A stretch of 64,000 nt of DNA from Clitoria ternatea (taxonomy: Eukaryota > Streptophyta > Magnoliopsida > Fabales > Fabaceae). Below are positions 23,318-36,157 of this stretch, piece by piece. Numbering within the stretch: position 1 is the first letter of the stretch; every line of letters starts with the position of its first letter. The DNA lies in NCBI GenBank assembly GCA_037962975.1, contig CM075672.1:125846001-125910000 (forward strand), written 5' to 3'. A program made the position numbers and the translations under genes. The notes below the pieces were generated by a model, which worked only from the letters and a program-made list of their open reading frames with translations, did not search any database and was not told the DNA's origin.

Positions 23318-25996
23318 CCAAGATACCATTACTATTTACTACTATCACTAAACATACACAACATGTTTCATAGCATATATACATATATGATTATGAAGTT
23401 GTAAAATGCATTGATAAAGTCGATGTATACATATATTTTAATTTACTATACTATGTTTTGACTTCAGCTCAAATGCTAAGATCAGTATGTTGTTAGGAAG
23501 ACATAATACCTACTTTAATAATGTTTACAAGAAATTTTTTGATTTGATATAACTTATTTAGACTTAGACTGAACAAAATTACTGTAGGTGACAAACATAG
23601 TTTTAACTATCTCGAACAATATAACAAACCATAAACCCCCTTCCTCACCCAACCTATACCTGAAATCCAGAAATCTAGAGACCAGCAATAGAAACCATAA
23701 ACCCAGGACCCGTAGTCAGAAACCCATAAACCCAGATACCAAAAACAAAGGTCACAAACCCACAAAGCAGAAAATCAGAGATGGCAAAGGTAGTGGAATG
23801 TTATATTTGTTTAAATATTGAATATTCTCGAGCGAAGTTTGGTAAAGAAAAATTTTTTATTCTACAGTCAAACATAGTTTTGGTTGTATTTGGTTTCAGA
23901 TATCAACTGAGATATCTTATCATCACACTATCGTCACATTTGTTTAAATATTTCCCATGTAGACATGGATATAAAAACAAAAAGAGTAAATAGGAAAGGT
24001 AATGCAAATACATGACAATTGGTATATAATATGAAATGTTGAGATCTGATATGAACATAAAATAAGGATCTATTTGAAGTGGACTCTTTTTACCATTATA
24101 TTAAAAGATTAAAAGCTTGTTTGTTTAAACATTGAATATTCTCGAGCGAAGTTTGGTAAAGAAAGAGTTTTTATTCTACAGTCAAACATAGTTTTAACTA
24201 TCTCGAATGACGTCAATAATTAATATTAATAATTAAATTCTAAAAAAAAACTCAATTTACCCAATTACATATTAAACAGAAATTAGATAATAAAAATTAT
24301 GGCCCTTCTACAAATTTCTATACCCGATATATTCCAAGTCTACAAGACAAGGACCCCTTCATCATCAACCACTCCCACTGAGTTATTTTAAACCAACTTA
24401 ACCCACAAAAGTTTTTGCTTACTGATTTTCACTCTAATCCACCTTGTGAGTGACCATTAATTCCATCTTTATTCTATTTTCCACATGATTCCATTGATAA
24501 AACACTGATCCATTATGTGTTATTCCACTATTTTGTCATGTTAGAGCATAATGGATCACATAATTGAAGTTCTTAACTTGCTGACTTGAGTTGATTAATA
24601 AAAAAACTCTAAATCCATAATCTATTTGTCCATTATTTTGGCATGTCAGAGCATACATAACTATTGAAGCTCTTAACTTGCTGACATATACTGCATTAAA
24701 ATTTAAAACAGTATCTTTGACATTGAGTTTGTAAAAGGTGTTTTTGTCTTAGAGCATGGACTCTTGTAAATTCCTAGTGCAACAATTGTTGTCTTTAATA
24801 ATTATTTGGATGAATAACTTCGCGGTCGTTTTGCCAAAACTTTCACACGCTTTTGCTGAGGTGTTATTTTAGGTGTATAAAAAGAGTGAAATGAAAAGAA
24901 AAAAAAACAAGAGAGTAAAAGATGGAGAAAATAAAATATGTCAAGGTGAAAATAAAAATGTTTTTGGTCAATGGTACTTCACTCTAAGGTCCTAAGTTAG
25001 TTAAATGATACTTATAAGACTAATATACAATGTTTTAAATCAACTTAAGAAAACAAACATGCTCACTTAAAAAGAACTTTCAGGCTATAACAACATAAAA
25101 AAAAATTAAACCCTTGTTAAACTAAAACCATAAACATTTTTATAAAGCAAATATTTTATGGAAAGACTTTGAAATAATTGACTCTGCAAACCACAACAAA
25201 GAATTGATTCTACAATTCGTCTCATCATCTTCTCTTTTTCTTTAACAATAATAAATCGTTGATACCCAAATTAAAGGTATAGACTTTTGGGTTTAGGATA
25301 AAGCAAGAAAGTCAATATGATTTCTAAAATAACTAATACATAGGAAAAGGTATTAACAAGCGATAAGAAAAACGAACAATATAACAAACCATAAACCCCC
25401 TTCCTCACCCAACCTATACCTGAAATCCAGAAATCTAGAGACCAGCAATAGAAACCATAAACCCAGGACCCGTAGTCAGAACCCCCCAAACCAAGATACT
25501 AAACACAAAGGTCATAAACCCACAGAGCAGAAAATCAGAGATGGCAAAGGTAGTGGAATGTTACCTGCGATAGAGGGAAGGGAGCCTCAAATGGTCAAAG
25601 CTTCCAACGGAGGTTCGAACGGAGGACACGTTGAGGACGGAGCACTCAGCGGGACATGGTGGTTCGGTGATTTGGAGCTTCAGATGGAGTACTCAGAGAT
25701 GGGGAGGGATACAGAGGGAGGGGGAGATTGTCAGAGTCGGAGGGAGGGAGAGAGCTGAGGGAGGGAGGGAACTTTGTCAACGGAGGACACGTTGAGGACT
25801 CAGAGAGGGTAGAGATAGATGGTGGTTCGTAAGCGGGACATGGTGGTTCGGAGGTTTCGAGCTTCAGACGGAGCACTCAGAGATGGGGAGGGATACAGAG
25901 GGAGGGGGAGATTGTCGGAGTCGGAGGGAGGGAGAGAGCTGAGGGAGGGAGGGAAATTTGTCTTAGGGCAAATGATTGGGAAAATGGGATAGTCCC
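23318..25996. repeat. CACTA 5' region with internal duplications
   Basis: No gene is supported. A 191-bp block occurs at 23613-23803 and 25373-25563. A purine-rich 124-bp block occurs at 25655-25778 and 25839-25962. A third repeated block, starting GTTTAAATATTGAATATTC near 23810, recurs near 24121. A diverged duplication containing GAAGYTCTTAACTTGCTGAC lies near 24567 and 24664. The rest is AT-rich. These look like rearrangements within the transposon. Confidence 0.7.
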
Positions 25997-26783
25997 GAAA
26001 TAAGTTTTACATATAGCGACGGTAAACACCTATCGCTATTATTAATAACATAGTGACGGATAAGTACATCTGTCGCTAATATACCAAAACTAGCGACGAC
26101 TACATCCGTCGCTCACTTTAGAAATCCCTTCAAAATTTTGAAACCCTTCAGGAACCTTAGCGACAGCAAAACGGCGTCGCTGAAACATAGTGACGACTCT
26201 ACCTGCCGTCACTACCTTGTGGTCTGATAGCCCGATAGTGACGGCACGCTTGAGTCGCTGATCTCTCTGAAGACATAGCGACGGCCACATCACCATCGCT
26301 AAAATTATAAGTTGGAGGGAAACCAAAAAATGAAGGTAAACAAATGTAGCGACTGTATCAGTGACGGGCTACAATTTAGCGACAACATTTCAGCGACGGG
26401 TTATTTTGGTCACTGACTTGGTCACTGTTAAGGTACCTTTCATATTACGGTCGCTAATTCCGTCACTCATTAGCAACGGCATATGCCGTCACATTAGCGA
26501 CGGCACAGTTACCGTCGCAACATCTTGGCGCTAATAAGAGGGAAACAAAAAATGGAGGGAACAAAATCTAGCGACCGCACTAGCGACGACGTATCATTAG
26601 CGACGGCACTAGCGACGGTGTTAGTCACACCTTTTAGCGACGGGTGAATTTGGTCGCTAACTTAGTCACTAAGATATTTTCCCAGTCCCTATTTCCTAGT
26701 CGGTCGCTAATTCAGTCGCTACTTAGCGACGACATTCGGTGGTCGCTATTTTGAGGTGGCTAATTTTGGTTTTTTTAGTAGTG
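25997..26783. repeat. CACTA 5' subterminal repeat region and terminal inverted repeat
   Basis: Dozens of short motifs of the form TAGCGACGG / CCGTCGCTA occur in both orientations, ending with TTTTTTTAGTAGTG at 26783 (minus strand CACTACTAAAAAAA). In En/Spm elements such subterminal repeats are the binding sites of TNPA. The three bases outside the end are aaa; the partner TSD is out of the window. Confidence 0.88.
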
Positions 26784-28202
26784 AAAAATATGGTGATTAT
26801 GTATGAATTATGATATATGTGTACATATTTTACTACTGTGATAGGGGCTTGGTATGTGATCATCCTTGACCCACAATTTGGTTTTTATTCCCACAGTCGG
26901 ATCCATATTTGTTGTCTATTCCATTGTACATATGAATTAGCTTTAAGAGCATTTGCATATAGCATGGAGATATGCCAGAATATGTGGATGATTGATGATG
27001 ATTGAGATTGTGGTATGGTGTTGATGAGATGGGTAATTGAGTACCTAAAAGACCACATAAAAGTAATAAATGATATGAATACGATGTAAGATAATGAATA
27101 CGATGATATTTATGTGATGGCCTAACGAGATGATGGGCGTGTTTATGTTTGATTAATAATGATGATGTTGGCCATTGTGGCTTTGAGAAAAGATAAGATT
27201 TATTGATGAGATTGATAATGGCCTAGTATGGCATTGGGGATGTTATGTGTATGTGCTTGCTTTGCTATGAATTGAAAAATGAATATAAAATATATATATA
27301 TATATATATATATAGTCAACATGAGTATTTATGATTATTGATGTGTTGAGCAAAACATACATGATGTTAATATGCATATGCACATAATCTCAATTGTATT
27401 CATATCGTCATTTGAAATATATAACTCACTCTCTGATGTGGTCTCCTTTTTAGCATTGATGTAGAAATATCATGGGACGAGGATGTTTGTAAAGTAAAGT
27501 CTTTGGGAAGGTAAATAGTGGTAATGGAATGCCTTGGCCGGTAGCGATTGTAATTTATTGTATTGTGAATAAAATGTATATGATAGTGTGAATAATTATA
27601 GATATTGGTGGATGTATTGTAAATGGCTAGATATGTGAGTGATATATTGATATTTGGAGTATTAGGATACATACCCATTTGATGAATATAGTGACATTGG
27701 ACTGTAGCCCATTTTGGGAATGTATAAGTGTTGATCATACATGATATTGAGATAGAATTGAATGTGGTTAATTATGGAGTATGGATATCGGAGATGTATG
27801 TTGCATGATCATATAGTTATGTATATGTATATATATCTTAGGCATTGTATGTTCATGAAATTATGTGAAAAAATGATGGTTGGCTATTAGGCTTATGATA
27901 TGCTATTGCATGCTCTACCGAGCCTTTTCTCATATCTTTACATATGGGACTAGGCGTATGCCCGGTACACACATTCTTCTTCCGCTGTAAACTCTGTTAT
28001 TTTGTATACCGTTATAGGTAAACTATTTAACGATCCAGTTATAGATTATCAAATCTCACTCTTTGGTTTTCTGTGGTTTGAGTCTTGATGTAGTCATGAT
28101 GATGTTTTGAAATTATTTTGAACGCGAAAAATTTACTTGTATTTTTATTATTTAATTATATAGATTACATCGGATTCGAGTCCGGAAAATTGGGGTGTTA
28201 TA
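26784..28202 (+). mobile_element. Truncated gypsy LTR C' (same family as C, opposite orientation)
   Basis: Read in reverse complement, this stretch matches 39712-41110 block by block, for example the region with CCGAGCC / GGCTCGG near 27918 and CCACAGTCGGATCC near 26892. It ends GGGGTGTTATA, one base from the expected GTTACA. Its left side is cut by the CACTA terminus. It contains a TA microsatellite at 27291-27314 and a conserved ACTCACTCTC motif at about 27424. No coding capacity. Confidence 0.8.
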
Positions 28203-31200
28203 TGTAACGCCCTAATTTAATGAATCGTAGACGGTAAAAAGAGGAAAATTTTTTTTTTGTCCGCAAGAAAAGAAGATCAGAATGCCTTGGTACAAAGAAA
28301 TGAGAGGAGAAGAAGAGCAAGAGAGATAAAACCGATCCAGGGAGCTGACAGCGGAAGAAGGGGAAATCGCTTAGGCGAACCACGCAGCAACGCGTACTCG
28401 CTCAAGCGAAAACTTCTCTCGGTATTCGCTCACTACACTCGGAATCTATGAATGCTCCTCACTCGGGACAACCTTAGCACCCTTCTTGTCACTCGGGGTA
28501 TTTTACTTGGTTTACACTCGGTAGCCGTAATTCGCCTACTCTAAACGTTCTACTAAGCTGAGACTCACTCAGATTCTTTTATTACCAACCATTTACTACA
28601 GTGGGGTCCCTTAGAGTCTAAGGTGTCACTCTCCAGTCGGAAAACCTTCACTCGGCGGATTCTCACTCAGGGTTCAATGATTATCCTACGCTCGGGAGAA
28701 ATCCTAGTAGTTGTCACTCAGAACACATCTCTAGACTCTCAACTTCGAATCCTAATAGCTCACTGCTGGGGGCAGTCTTCTACGCCAATTCCTACTCGGA
28801 GCTATCTGCTTTCACTCACTCAGAACGTCTGAACCTTCCCACTCGGTGACAGAGTCACAAACCTTCCCTCTAGACCATAGGTTGACTTCCATCATGATAA
28901 GTTATGTCATTTCCTACATACTCGGGGATATGAACGCGCATATATATAAGGATTACCCAGGCATTTCACAGCATAAGGTAGACATGCAACATGGCATAAA
29001 CATAGGCATATATATATAGAAGTGTATATCACAATTTTACAACCACCATATCATGTTCCCATTCCAAGAGATTCAACTCCGTCAAAAAGACTAACAGAAA
29101 AACACGAGCCGGCCGAGGCTTAACTCAAAACACTTTATACGACATATGCACAGTTGTAAAACTCCATAGTGCATCAGCACTTCACCCAGCATTTCAGCTC
29201 CTCCTCCCATCTTCATTATGAGAGATATTCACTGGAAAATTGCCACAACAGGGGTGAGTATCTTAAATTTTAAATGATAGATATTGACTCAGGTTGCCTT
29301 ACCTTTATACAAAAATATATATATATACGCACAATTATACATGGCAACAATTATTGTCAGGGCAATGCTAATCAGCCAGAACACACACAAGGTCCTTACC
29401 GATTTGAATCCATCAGTTATCACTCGGCCTTTTACACACATCAACTCAATAATATTAACATACAACAATCGGTATCGTGATATTAAGATCCGTGTATTAG
29501 AATGCTTCTTTTGGACATTTATCAGTCAGATTCCACAATTCTCACTCGGCTATATATACACAACTCTCCAATACATGACATACATTCATAGAACAGAATT
29601 CAATCAGCATCAACAGCATATACACATGGAATAGTGCACTCGGTCCTGAGGGTATATATATATATCATCTCATTAACACCATCACATGCATAATTAATTC
29701 TACACAACATCAGTAGCAATTTAAACACAGATTATTCACTCGGTTATATGCATTCATCCTTTCAATAACATTGCCACCTGCATGATCAATTCCAAACAAT
29801 GTCAACAGTTAATACACACAGGGTAATTCACTCGGTTGCAAACATTCATCATCTCATTAACACCTTCGCATGCATAACCAATTCCAAACAATATCAACAG
29901 TAAATAGGCACATAGTATTTCATTCGGTTCCGCATTCGTGTGTATCAGTATAGACGTTGCCACGTAGGCTCTCAGCCTTTTTATACATAGCTCTCGGCTA
30001 TCAAATCAACTCCCAGCTGCTTGGCCGTTTTATAGGTACCTAACCGTTTGCCCACAGGTGACACCAACGCTCTCAGCGCCAACGGAGGTATTCACAGGCA
30101 GCCCGAGTCCCACTCAAGGGCTACCTTGAGTCCCACTCAAGGATTTTACAGCGTCCCACGCTTAATAACCGATGGTAGTATCCCACACTACGTGCTCCCA
30201 GCACAACGCATCCCATGCGCCACACGCGGATTCATCATATAACATAGAATTCATGCACACAACCTTCACTCAGTTATACATATTTCGCATGCAGTCGGTA
30301 ATACGCATTTCCAGGATTCCACATATTAATTTAACACACACATACTTCCATGCAGTCATCATCATAGCTTCATTAACAACATATGAGCCCAATACAATCG
30401 GTGTCAGTCAATATCAACTCCTAACAGCATTCTCATCAACTCATGCATAACATGCACTCGGTATACAGCAGTGTCAGAACTTACTCAACTCATGCATCCA
30501 TATGAAGATCAACAGGTTCAAACAAGCATTCCAATCAGTACAACATAATATGCATTCGGTATACAACAGTGTCAGGACTTAATCAACGCATGCATCCATA
30601 TGAATATGAACGGATTCAACAAAGCATTCCAATCAACACAATATAACATGCAATCGGTATACAACAGTGTCATGACTTTAATCAACGCATGCATCCATAT
30701 GAATAAGAACGGATTCAACAAAGCATTCCACAGGCAAGCACATCATACAACAGAATACAAAATCACCATTATCAATACTCAAAACCCGTTCATAACCCAT
30801 GCATTTAACATGTAAGGTAGTCCCCCTACCAACTACGAGATTCCGAGAGGCTTTTCTGCTTGGGTGTTGGTTCTCTTCCTTGCTGCTTCACTCAACGTTT
30901 CCACTCGCTTAGCCTTTACTTGAACGTTGTTGCCCTCCACGAGTGGTACAGAGCTGTTTCTGCTTCTGCTTCGACGCTTGTCCTCTACTCGTATGAGGGG
31001 GCTCTAACTCCTCTACAGCACCGTCACTTGGCTTCCGAAACAGGGAATGGAACAGAAAGCAGAGAAGGAGAAGAGAAGAAGAAGAAAGAAGAAGGAGAAC
31101 AAGAGAGAAAGAGAAGAAGGAAGAAGAGGAATCGCAGATGGAGTTTCGAAGGATGCAAGGCAAGGAACCTTCGTCCAAATATAAACACATGCACGAGGAA

Positions 31201-31407
31201 GAAATGGTGGGGTGGGAAAACGTGAGGGGCAGTCTGCTCACGTCACCCAGTCCCATCAGCACCCACTAAAGCCAATCACCCTTTTTAATCAGCACCCCTT
31301 GATTAATTAAGTTAATGACAATTAATAAACAAATTCCCCCTTTTGAAATTATTATATTTTAATGGTTTTATTCACCCGGTACATTATTAAAAATTTGGGA
31401 TGTTACA
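28203..31407 (-). repeat. Element B, left LTR (3' LTR)
   Basis: A 3205-bp LTR, TGTAACGCCC to GGGATGTTACA. ACTCGG motifs are scattered, mostly in one orientation. The conserved AGGGGTGAGTAT motif is at about 29249. A purine-rich stretch occupies 31050-31135. No gene. Confidence 0.95.
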
Positions 31408-34400
31408 GTTCTCTCCCACTTCAAAAGAATTTCGTCCCCGAAATTCAGTCGGTAACTCACCTTGGTCAAATAACTCGGGGTACTGCTGCCTCATGGCATC
31501 CTCGCGCTCCCAGGTATAAGAGGTATACCCGTCCTGCTGCCATTCCACTTCAACCAGTTGCACTTTCTTACTCCTTAATCGCTTTACCGATCGGTCCACG
31601 ATCCTAGTCGGTATAGTTGTAGTGGTTAGATCTTCCTTGATTTCCACCTCATCATCAGGCATTATGTGAGTAGAATCTAGCAGGTACTTCCTTAGTTGAG
31701 ACACATGAAACACGTCATGTAATCGAGATAAATGAGTCGGTAATGCTATTTGGTATGCCATGGAGCCGACTCGTTTCAACACCTCATAAGGCCCAATGTA
31801 TCGAGGGCTCAACTTTTTGCTTTTCAGGGCTCGCCCGACTCCTTTACTCGGTGAAGTCCTTAAAAATACCTTGTCTCCGACTGAAAATTCCAAAGGTCTG
31901 GTGCGTTTGTCATGGTAGCTCTTCTGCCTATCTTGAGACGCCTTTATCTTTCCCTTATCACCCGGATCTGCTCTGAAGTTTGCTTCACAACCTCTGGTCC
32001 CAATAGCAGACTTTCACCCGATTCCGACCAGCAAAGCGGGGTTCGGCATCTTCGACCATACAGTGCTTCGTAGGGTGCCATACCAATACTATTGTGATGG
32101 CTGTTGTTGTACGTAAACTCGATCAGGGGAACGTATTGCTCCCAATCCCCACCGTGCTCTAACACACACGCCCTTAGTAAGTCCTCTAAGCTCTGAATTG
32201 TTCGCTCGGATTACCCATCAGATTAGGGGTGGTAAGCAGAACTAAGCCAAAGTTTTGTACCCATTTCCTGGTGCAGACTGGTCCAAAATTGGGACGTGAA
32301 CCTAGGATCCCTATCTGACACGATGGAAGTCGGTATACCATGCAGTCGGACAATTTCACGAATGTAAATCTGAGCTAACTTATGCATCGGGTTCTTCATA
32401 TTCACAGGCAGGAAATGTGCACTCTTCGTTAGTCGGTCAACAATGATCCATATCGCATGATGGCCCGCTCGGTTTTTGGGCAATCCCATGACAAAGTCCA
32501 TGGCAATTGCGTCCCATTTCCACATGGGAATCTCCAGGGGTTGTAATGCACCATACGGCTTCTGGTGCTCCACTTTCGACTTCTGACAGGTGATGCACCG
32601 AGCCACATATTCTGCCACGTTCCTTTTTAATCCGGGCCACCAGAACTGGTTTCTCAGGTTATGGTACATCTTCGTGGTACCCGGGTGGATACTTAGCAAG
32701 CTCTTGTGGGCCTCATCAAGCACCATTCTTCTCAATTCTCCTCCACCCGGTACGTATATTCTATTTCTTACTCGGAAGATTCCATCTGATCCCTCGGTCA
32801 AAGACAAATCCTTACCCTTGGCCTGAGTCTCCTTCATCTCAGCCAAGTAGGAATCTGACTGTTGTTGCTCGTACACGGATTTCAAGAATTCATTGGCAAT
32901 CCTCAGCGTGCCGATCGTCATTTTTCGAGAGGAGGGGATGTTGACATGTAAGTTCATGTCGTAGAACTGTTCCAATAGCTCTACCTCCTTCACCATCATC
33001 ACTGCTACATGAAGGGATTTCCGACTCAACGCGTTGGCAACGACGTTCGCTTTACCCGGATGGTACTTTAGCTCGAAATCATAATCTTTTAAAAATTCCA
33101 TCCATCTCCTCTGTCTCATGTTCAGTTCCTTTTGGTCGAATAAGTATTTGAGGCTCTTGTGATCACTATATACTTCAAATCTGGACCCGTACAAGTAATG
33201 CCTCCAGATTTTTAATACGAACACCACAGCTGCCAATTCAAGGTCGTGGGTCGGATAATGCTGCTCGTGAGGTCTCAATTGCCGAGAGGCATACGCTATC
33301 ACTCGGTCTCTCTGCATCAACACGCATCCTAATCCGAGTCCTGATGCATCACAATAAACCACGAAGTTCTCTTGCAAGTTAGGTAATGCCAGTACTGGAG
33401 CAGTCATCAACTTGTCCTTCAGCTCTCGGAAGTTGTTCTCGCACTCGGGACTCCATACGAAGGGAATGTTTTTCCGAGTCAATTTGGTCAGTGGCGAGGC
33501 CAACTTAGAAAAACCTTCAATGAATCTTCTATAATAACCTGCCAGGCCCATAAAGCTCCTTATCTCCAAGACCGACTTGGGTCTCTCCCATGCCATTATA
33601 GCTGCCACCTTTGAAGGATCCACCGAGACACCTTCCTCGGAAATCACATGTCCGAGGAAATGAATTTTATTCATCCAGAAATCACACTTTGAAAACTTTG
33701 CAAATAGCTGCTTCTCCATCAACACTTGGAGTACCGCCCGGAGATGCTCTTCATGCTCCTCAGAAGTCTTAGAATAAACTAGGATGTCATCAATGAAAAC
33801 AACTACGAATCGGTCTAAATACGGGTGGAATATACTGTTCATGTAATTCATGAAGACAACAGGGGCGTTTGTTACACCAAACGGTATCATTACATACTCG
33901 TAGTGACCATACCGAGTCCTAAAGGCAGTCTTTGGAATATCCGATTCCTTCACTCGGATTTGGTGGTATCCCGATCGCAGGTCAATTTTTGAGAAAATTA
34001 AGGCTCCACGTAGTTGGTCAATGAGGTCATCAATTCTGGGCAACGGGTACCGATTCTTAATCGTGAGTTTGTTTAGCTGTCGATAGTCTATACAAAGCCT
34101 CATGCTGCCATCCTTCTTCTTAACAAGTAGCACAGGTGCACCCCAAGGCGATACACTCGGCCTAATGAATTGTTTTCCGAGCAACTCATCTACTTGCTTC
34201 TTCAGCTCGGCCAATTCAGTTGGGGACATTCTGTATGGTGCACTGGAGACTGGCTCGGCTCCAGGGATCAGGTCTATAGAGAATTTGACTTCTCTATTGG
34301 GAGGGACACTCGGTACGTCTTCAGGAAACACTTCTGGGAATTCACAGACAGTTGGAATTTTGTTCACTCGGGTTTTACTCTCTCCCTCGGTTAGATAAAG

Positions 34401-34883
34401 CATCATAAACAATTGGGTTATACCTTGTGCTGTGCCGTCCTCATTGTGCTGCCTCAGGAAGATTATCCTTCGGTTTCTGCAATCCACTAACACCCTGTTG
34501 GCTGAAAGCCAATCTATTCTGAGCACAATATCAAGATCCTTTAAAGGTATGCACACCAAATCGAAAGTGAAACTCCGATCACACAACACAAATGTCACAT
34601 CCTTACATATTGACGATGTCAACACTTTAGGGCTAGTCGGATTGGCCACTTCCAAAGTCCGATCCATAAACACAGTCGGTAACTTTAAACGCTTTACACA
34701 CTCATCAGCTATAAAATAATGGGTGGCTCCCGAATCGAAAACAACATTAAGCGTATGTCTACCGAGTGAGCACTTACATTGCACTAGGTCATTTGCTTGT
34801 GCAGCATCCTTTGCGTTGATGGCGTAGACTCTTCCCACCGCTGGTTGGTCGGTATTCCTCTCTCGGTTATTTGAAGCAAGCAT
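31387..34883 (-). pseudogene. Element B pol: protease, reverse transcriptase, RNase H, integrase, chromodomain-like tail
   Basis: The protease motif is FDSGATHYF. Reverse transcriptase shows VSPWGAPVLLVKKKDGS, KIDLRSGYHQI and FIDD. RNase H spans YCDASGLGLG to VVANALSRK. Integrase has the HHCC site, then AMDFVMGLP and VSDRDPRF. Two TAA stops at Gln codons flank SDG just before SERT (about 32209-32222), so translation ends before the third catalytic acid, which is itself present. After a further stop near 31944 and a frame change, the C-terminal part resumes with LSPRYIGPYEVL and a chromodomain-like YTWEREDAMRQQYPELF. The frame then runs through the purine tract into the LTR. Family role as for other gypsy pol proteins. 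This copy is defective only by a few substitutions and small shifts. Confidence 0.9.
31408..31422 (-). other. Element B polypurine tract
   Basis: GAAGTGGGAGAGAAC on the minus strand abuts the 3' LTR and is preceded by GGGGACGAAATTC, as in element A. Confidence 0.8.
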
Positions 34884-34919
34884 TATGTTTCCTCTGGCTC
34901 TGTTTCCTCTGCCGCTCGG

Positions 34920-35873
34920 TCATTGGTTATCATTCACTCGGTTTCTCCCTTGGAAACCTCCTTGACGTACGCTGGTGTTTGCTTGACGGAGTTGGGGACA
35001 ATCGGGGCGGATGTGTCCCCTTTTATTACAATGGAAGCACACCATTTCACCATTGTTGTTGCAGTCTCGGGCATAATGATTTCCTCCATACTTGAAACAT
35101 TTCCCGTCTCCTACCACTGGTCGTCTTTCAGGCTGATTCCGTCCCCTAAATCTGGAAAAAGATTTGTTCCTACTAACGTTGCTTGGCCCCTTGAAGCGGG
35201 ATTGCTGGGGCCTTAAAGAATGGTTAGCTCTGCTGCTCTGGCCCGAATGGGCCTTCTCATCCTCCTCAAATATCCTACACTTATTTACCAATGCAGGAAA
35301 GCTTCATATCTCTTGGTATCTACAAGCTCTCATAATATTAGATCTTAATCCATTCTCAAATTTAAGGCACTTGGAACTCTCCGTCCCTGGTTGTTGGAAA
35401 GGTGGGTAGAATAGACACAACTCTTCGAATCTGGTCGCATACTCCTCCACAGTCATGGAGCCCTGTTTCAACTCCATAAACTCCAACTCCTTCCGACTCC
35501 TTACTGTGTCGGGGAAGTACTTCTCCAAGAAGCATGTCTTAAAATTGTTCCATGTCAGCTGAGCATCATCATCAGGGAATCGGTTTCTGGCTATCTTCCA
35601 CCAGTTTTCCGCCTCATCACGTAGCATGTACACTGCACACTCAACCTTCTGGGTCTCGGTACAGCGAAGACCCCCAAAAATTCTTTCCAGCTCCTGAGTC
35701 CACTTAAACACTGCCTCAGGGTTCCGTCCACCTAGAAATTCACTCGGCTTCCTCTTCAGGAAGCGGTCCAGTACTTGGCCCTCCTCAGCTCGAGGCTGTC
35801 CCTGCCTCTCAAACACGTCTGCAAAGCGTTGGAATGCTGTGGCTATAGCCTCCATACTTTGGCGATGCGTCAT
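34920..35873 (-). pseudogene. Element B gag (capsid and two zinc knuckles)
   Basis: The start MTHRQSMEAIATAF is followed by a retrotransposon gag domain (FLGGRNPEAVFKW, AENWWK, FLEKYFPD, MTVEEYATRFEEL). The frame is interrupted near 35300, then continues into an Arg/Ser-rich nucleocapsid with two knuckles. The first is degenerate (CFKYGGNHYARDC, Tyr in place of the second Cys); the second, CFHCNKRGHIRPDC, is intact. A stop at 34920-34922 separates it from pol. The product would package element RNA. This copy is broken in at least two places. Confidence 0.88.
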
Positions 35874-36142
35874 TCCTTATCCTGAAATTAACACCCCTTC
35901 AAGGATAAGTATACCAAGCCACTTACCACCGATCGGATTTCAGCCTAATGTTCAGTAACTTAGCACATCATACTATTTCTATATGCTACACAATCAATCG
36001 GACTAGGAGGGAAACAACCTCCTATCCACAAGTCAATATCAACCAGTTTCAACTAGTATCATAATCAGGATAACCACTCGGTCAGAAAGCACGCAACCGC
36101 TTACACTCGGTAAGCATACCTTGGCCTTGGACCTTTCGGTCT

Positions 36143-36154
36143 GCTCTGATACCA
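36143..36154 (-). other. Element B primer-binding site (initiator tRNA-Met)
   Basis: TGGTATCAGAGC on the minus strand, three bases from the 5' LTR end. Same primer as element A. Confidence 0.88.
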
Positions 36155-36157
36155 AAA

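Larger units (their letters stand above)
1..26783 (-). mobile_element. Large CACTA (En/Spm) DNA transposon, 5' part, with nested insertions
   Basis: The element reads on the minus strand. Its 5' terminus is at 26783, where the minus strand begins CACTACTAAAAAAACC, a typical CACTA terminal repeat. Inside it lie subterminal AGCGACGG repeats, a TNPD-like transposase gene (from 20638) and a TNPA-like gene (ending at 133). The right boundary is independently supported: from 26784 on, the sequence is homologous, inverted, to the LTR at 39712-41110, and that homology stops at the CACTA end. The matching 3' terminus and its TSD copy are not in the window, so the element extends further left. Removing the two nested LTR insertions leaves about 11.8 kb of CACTA sequence here. 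All transposase reading frames contain stops, so this copy is not autonomous. Confidence 0.85.
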
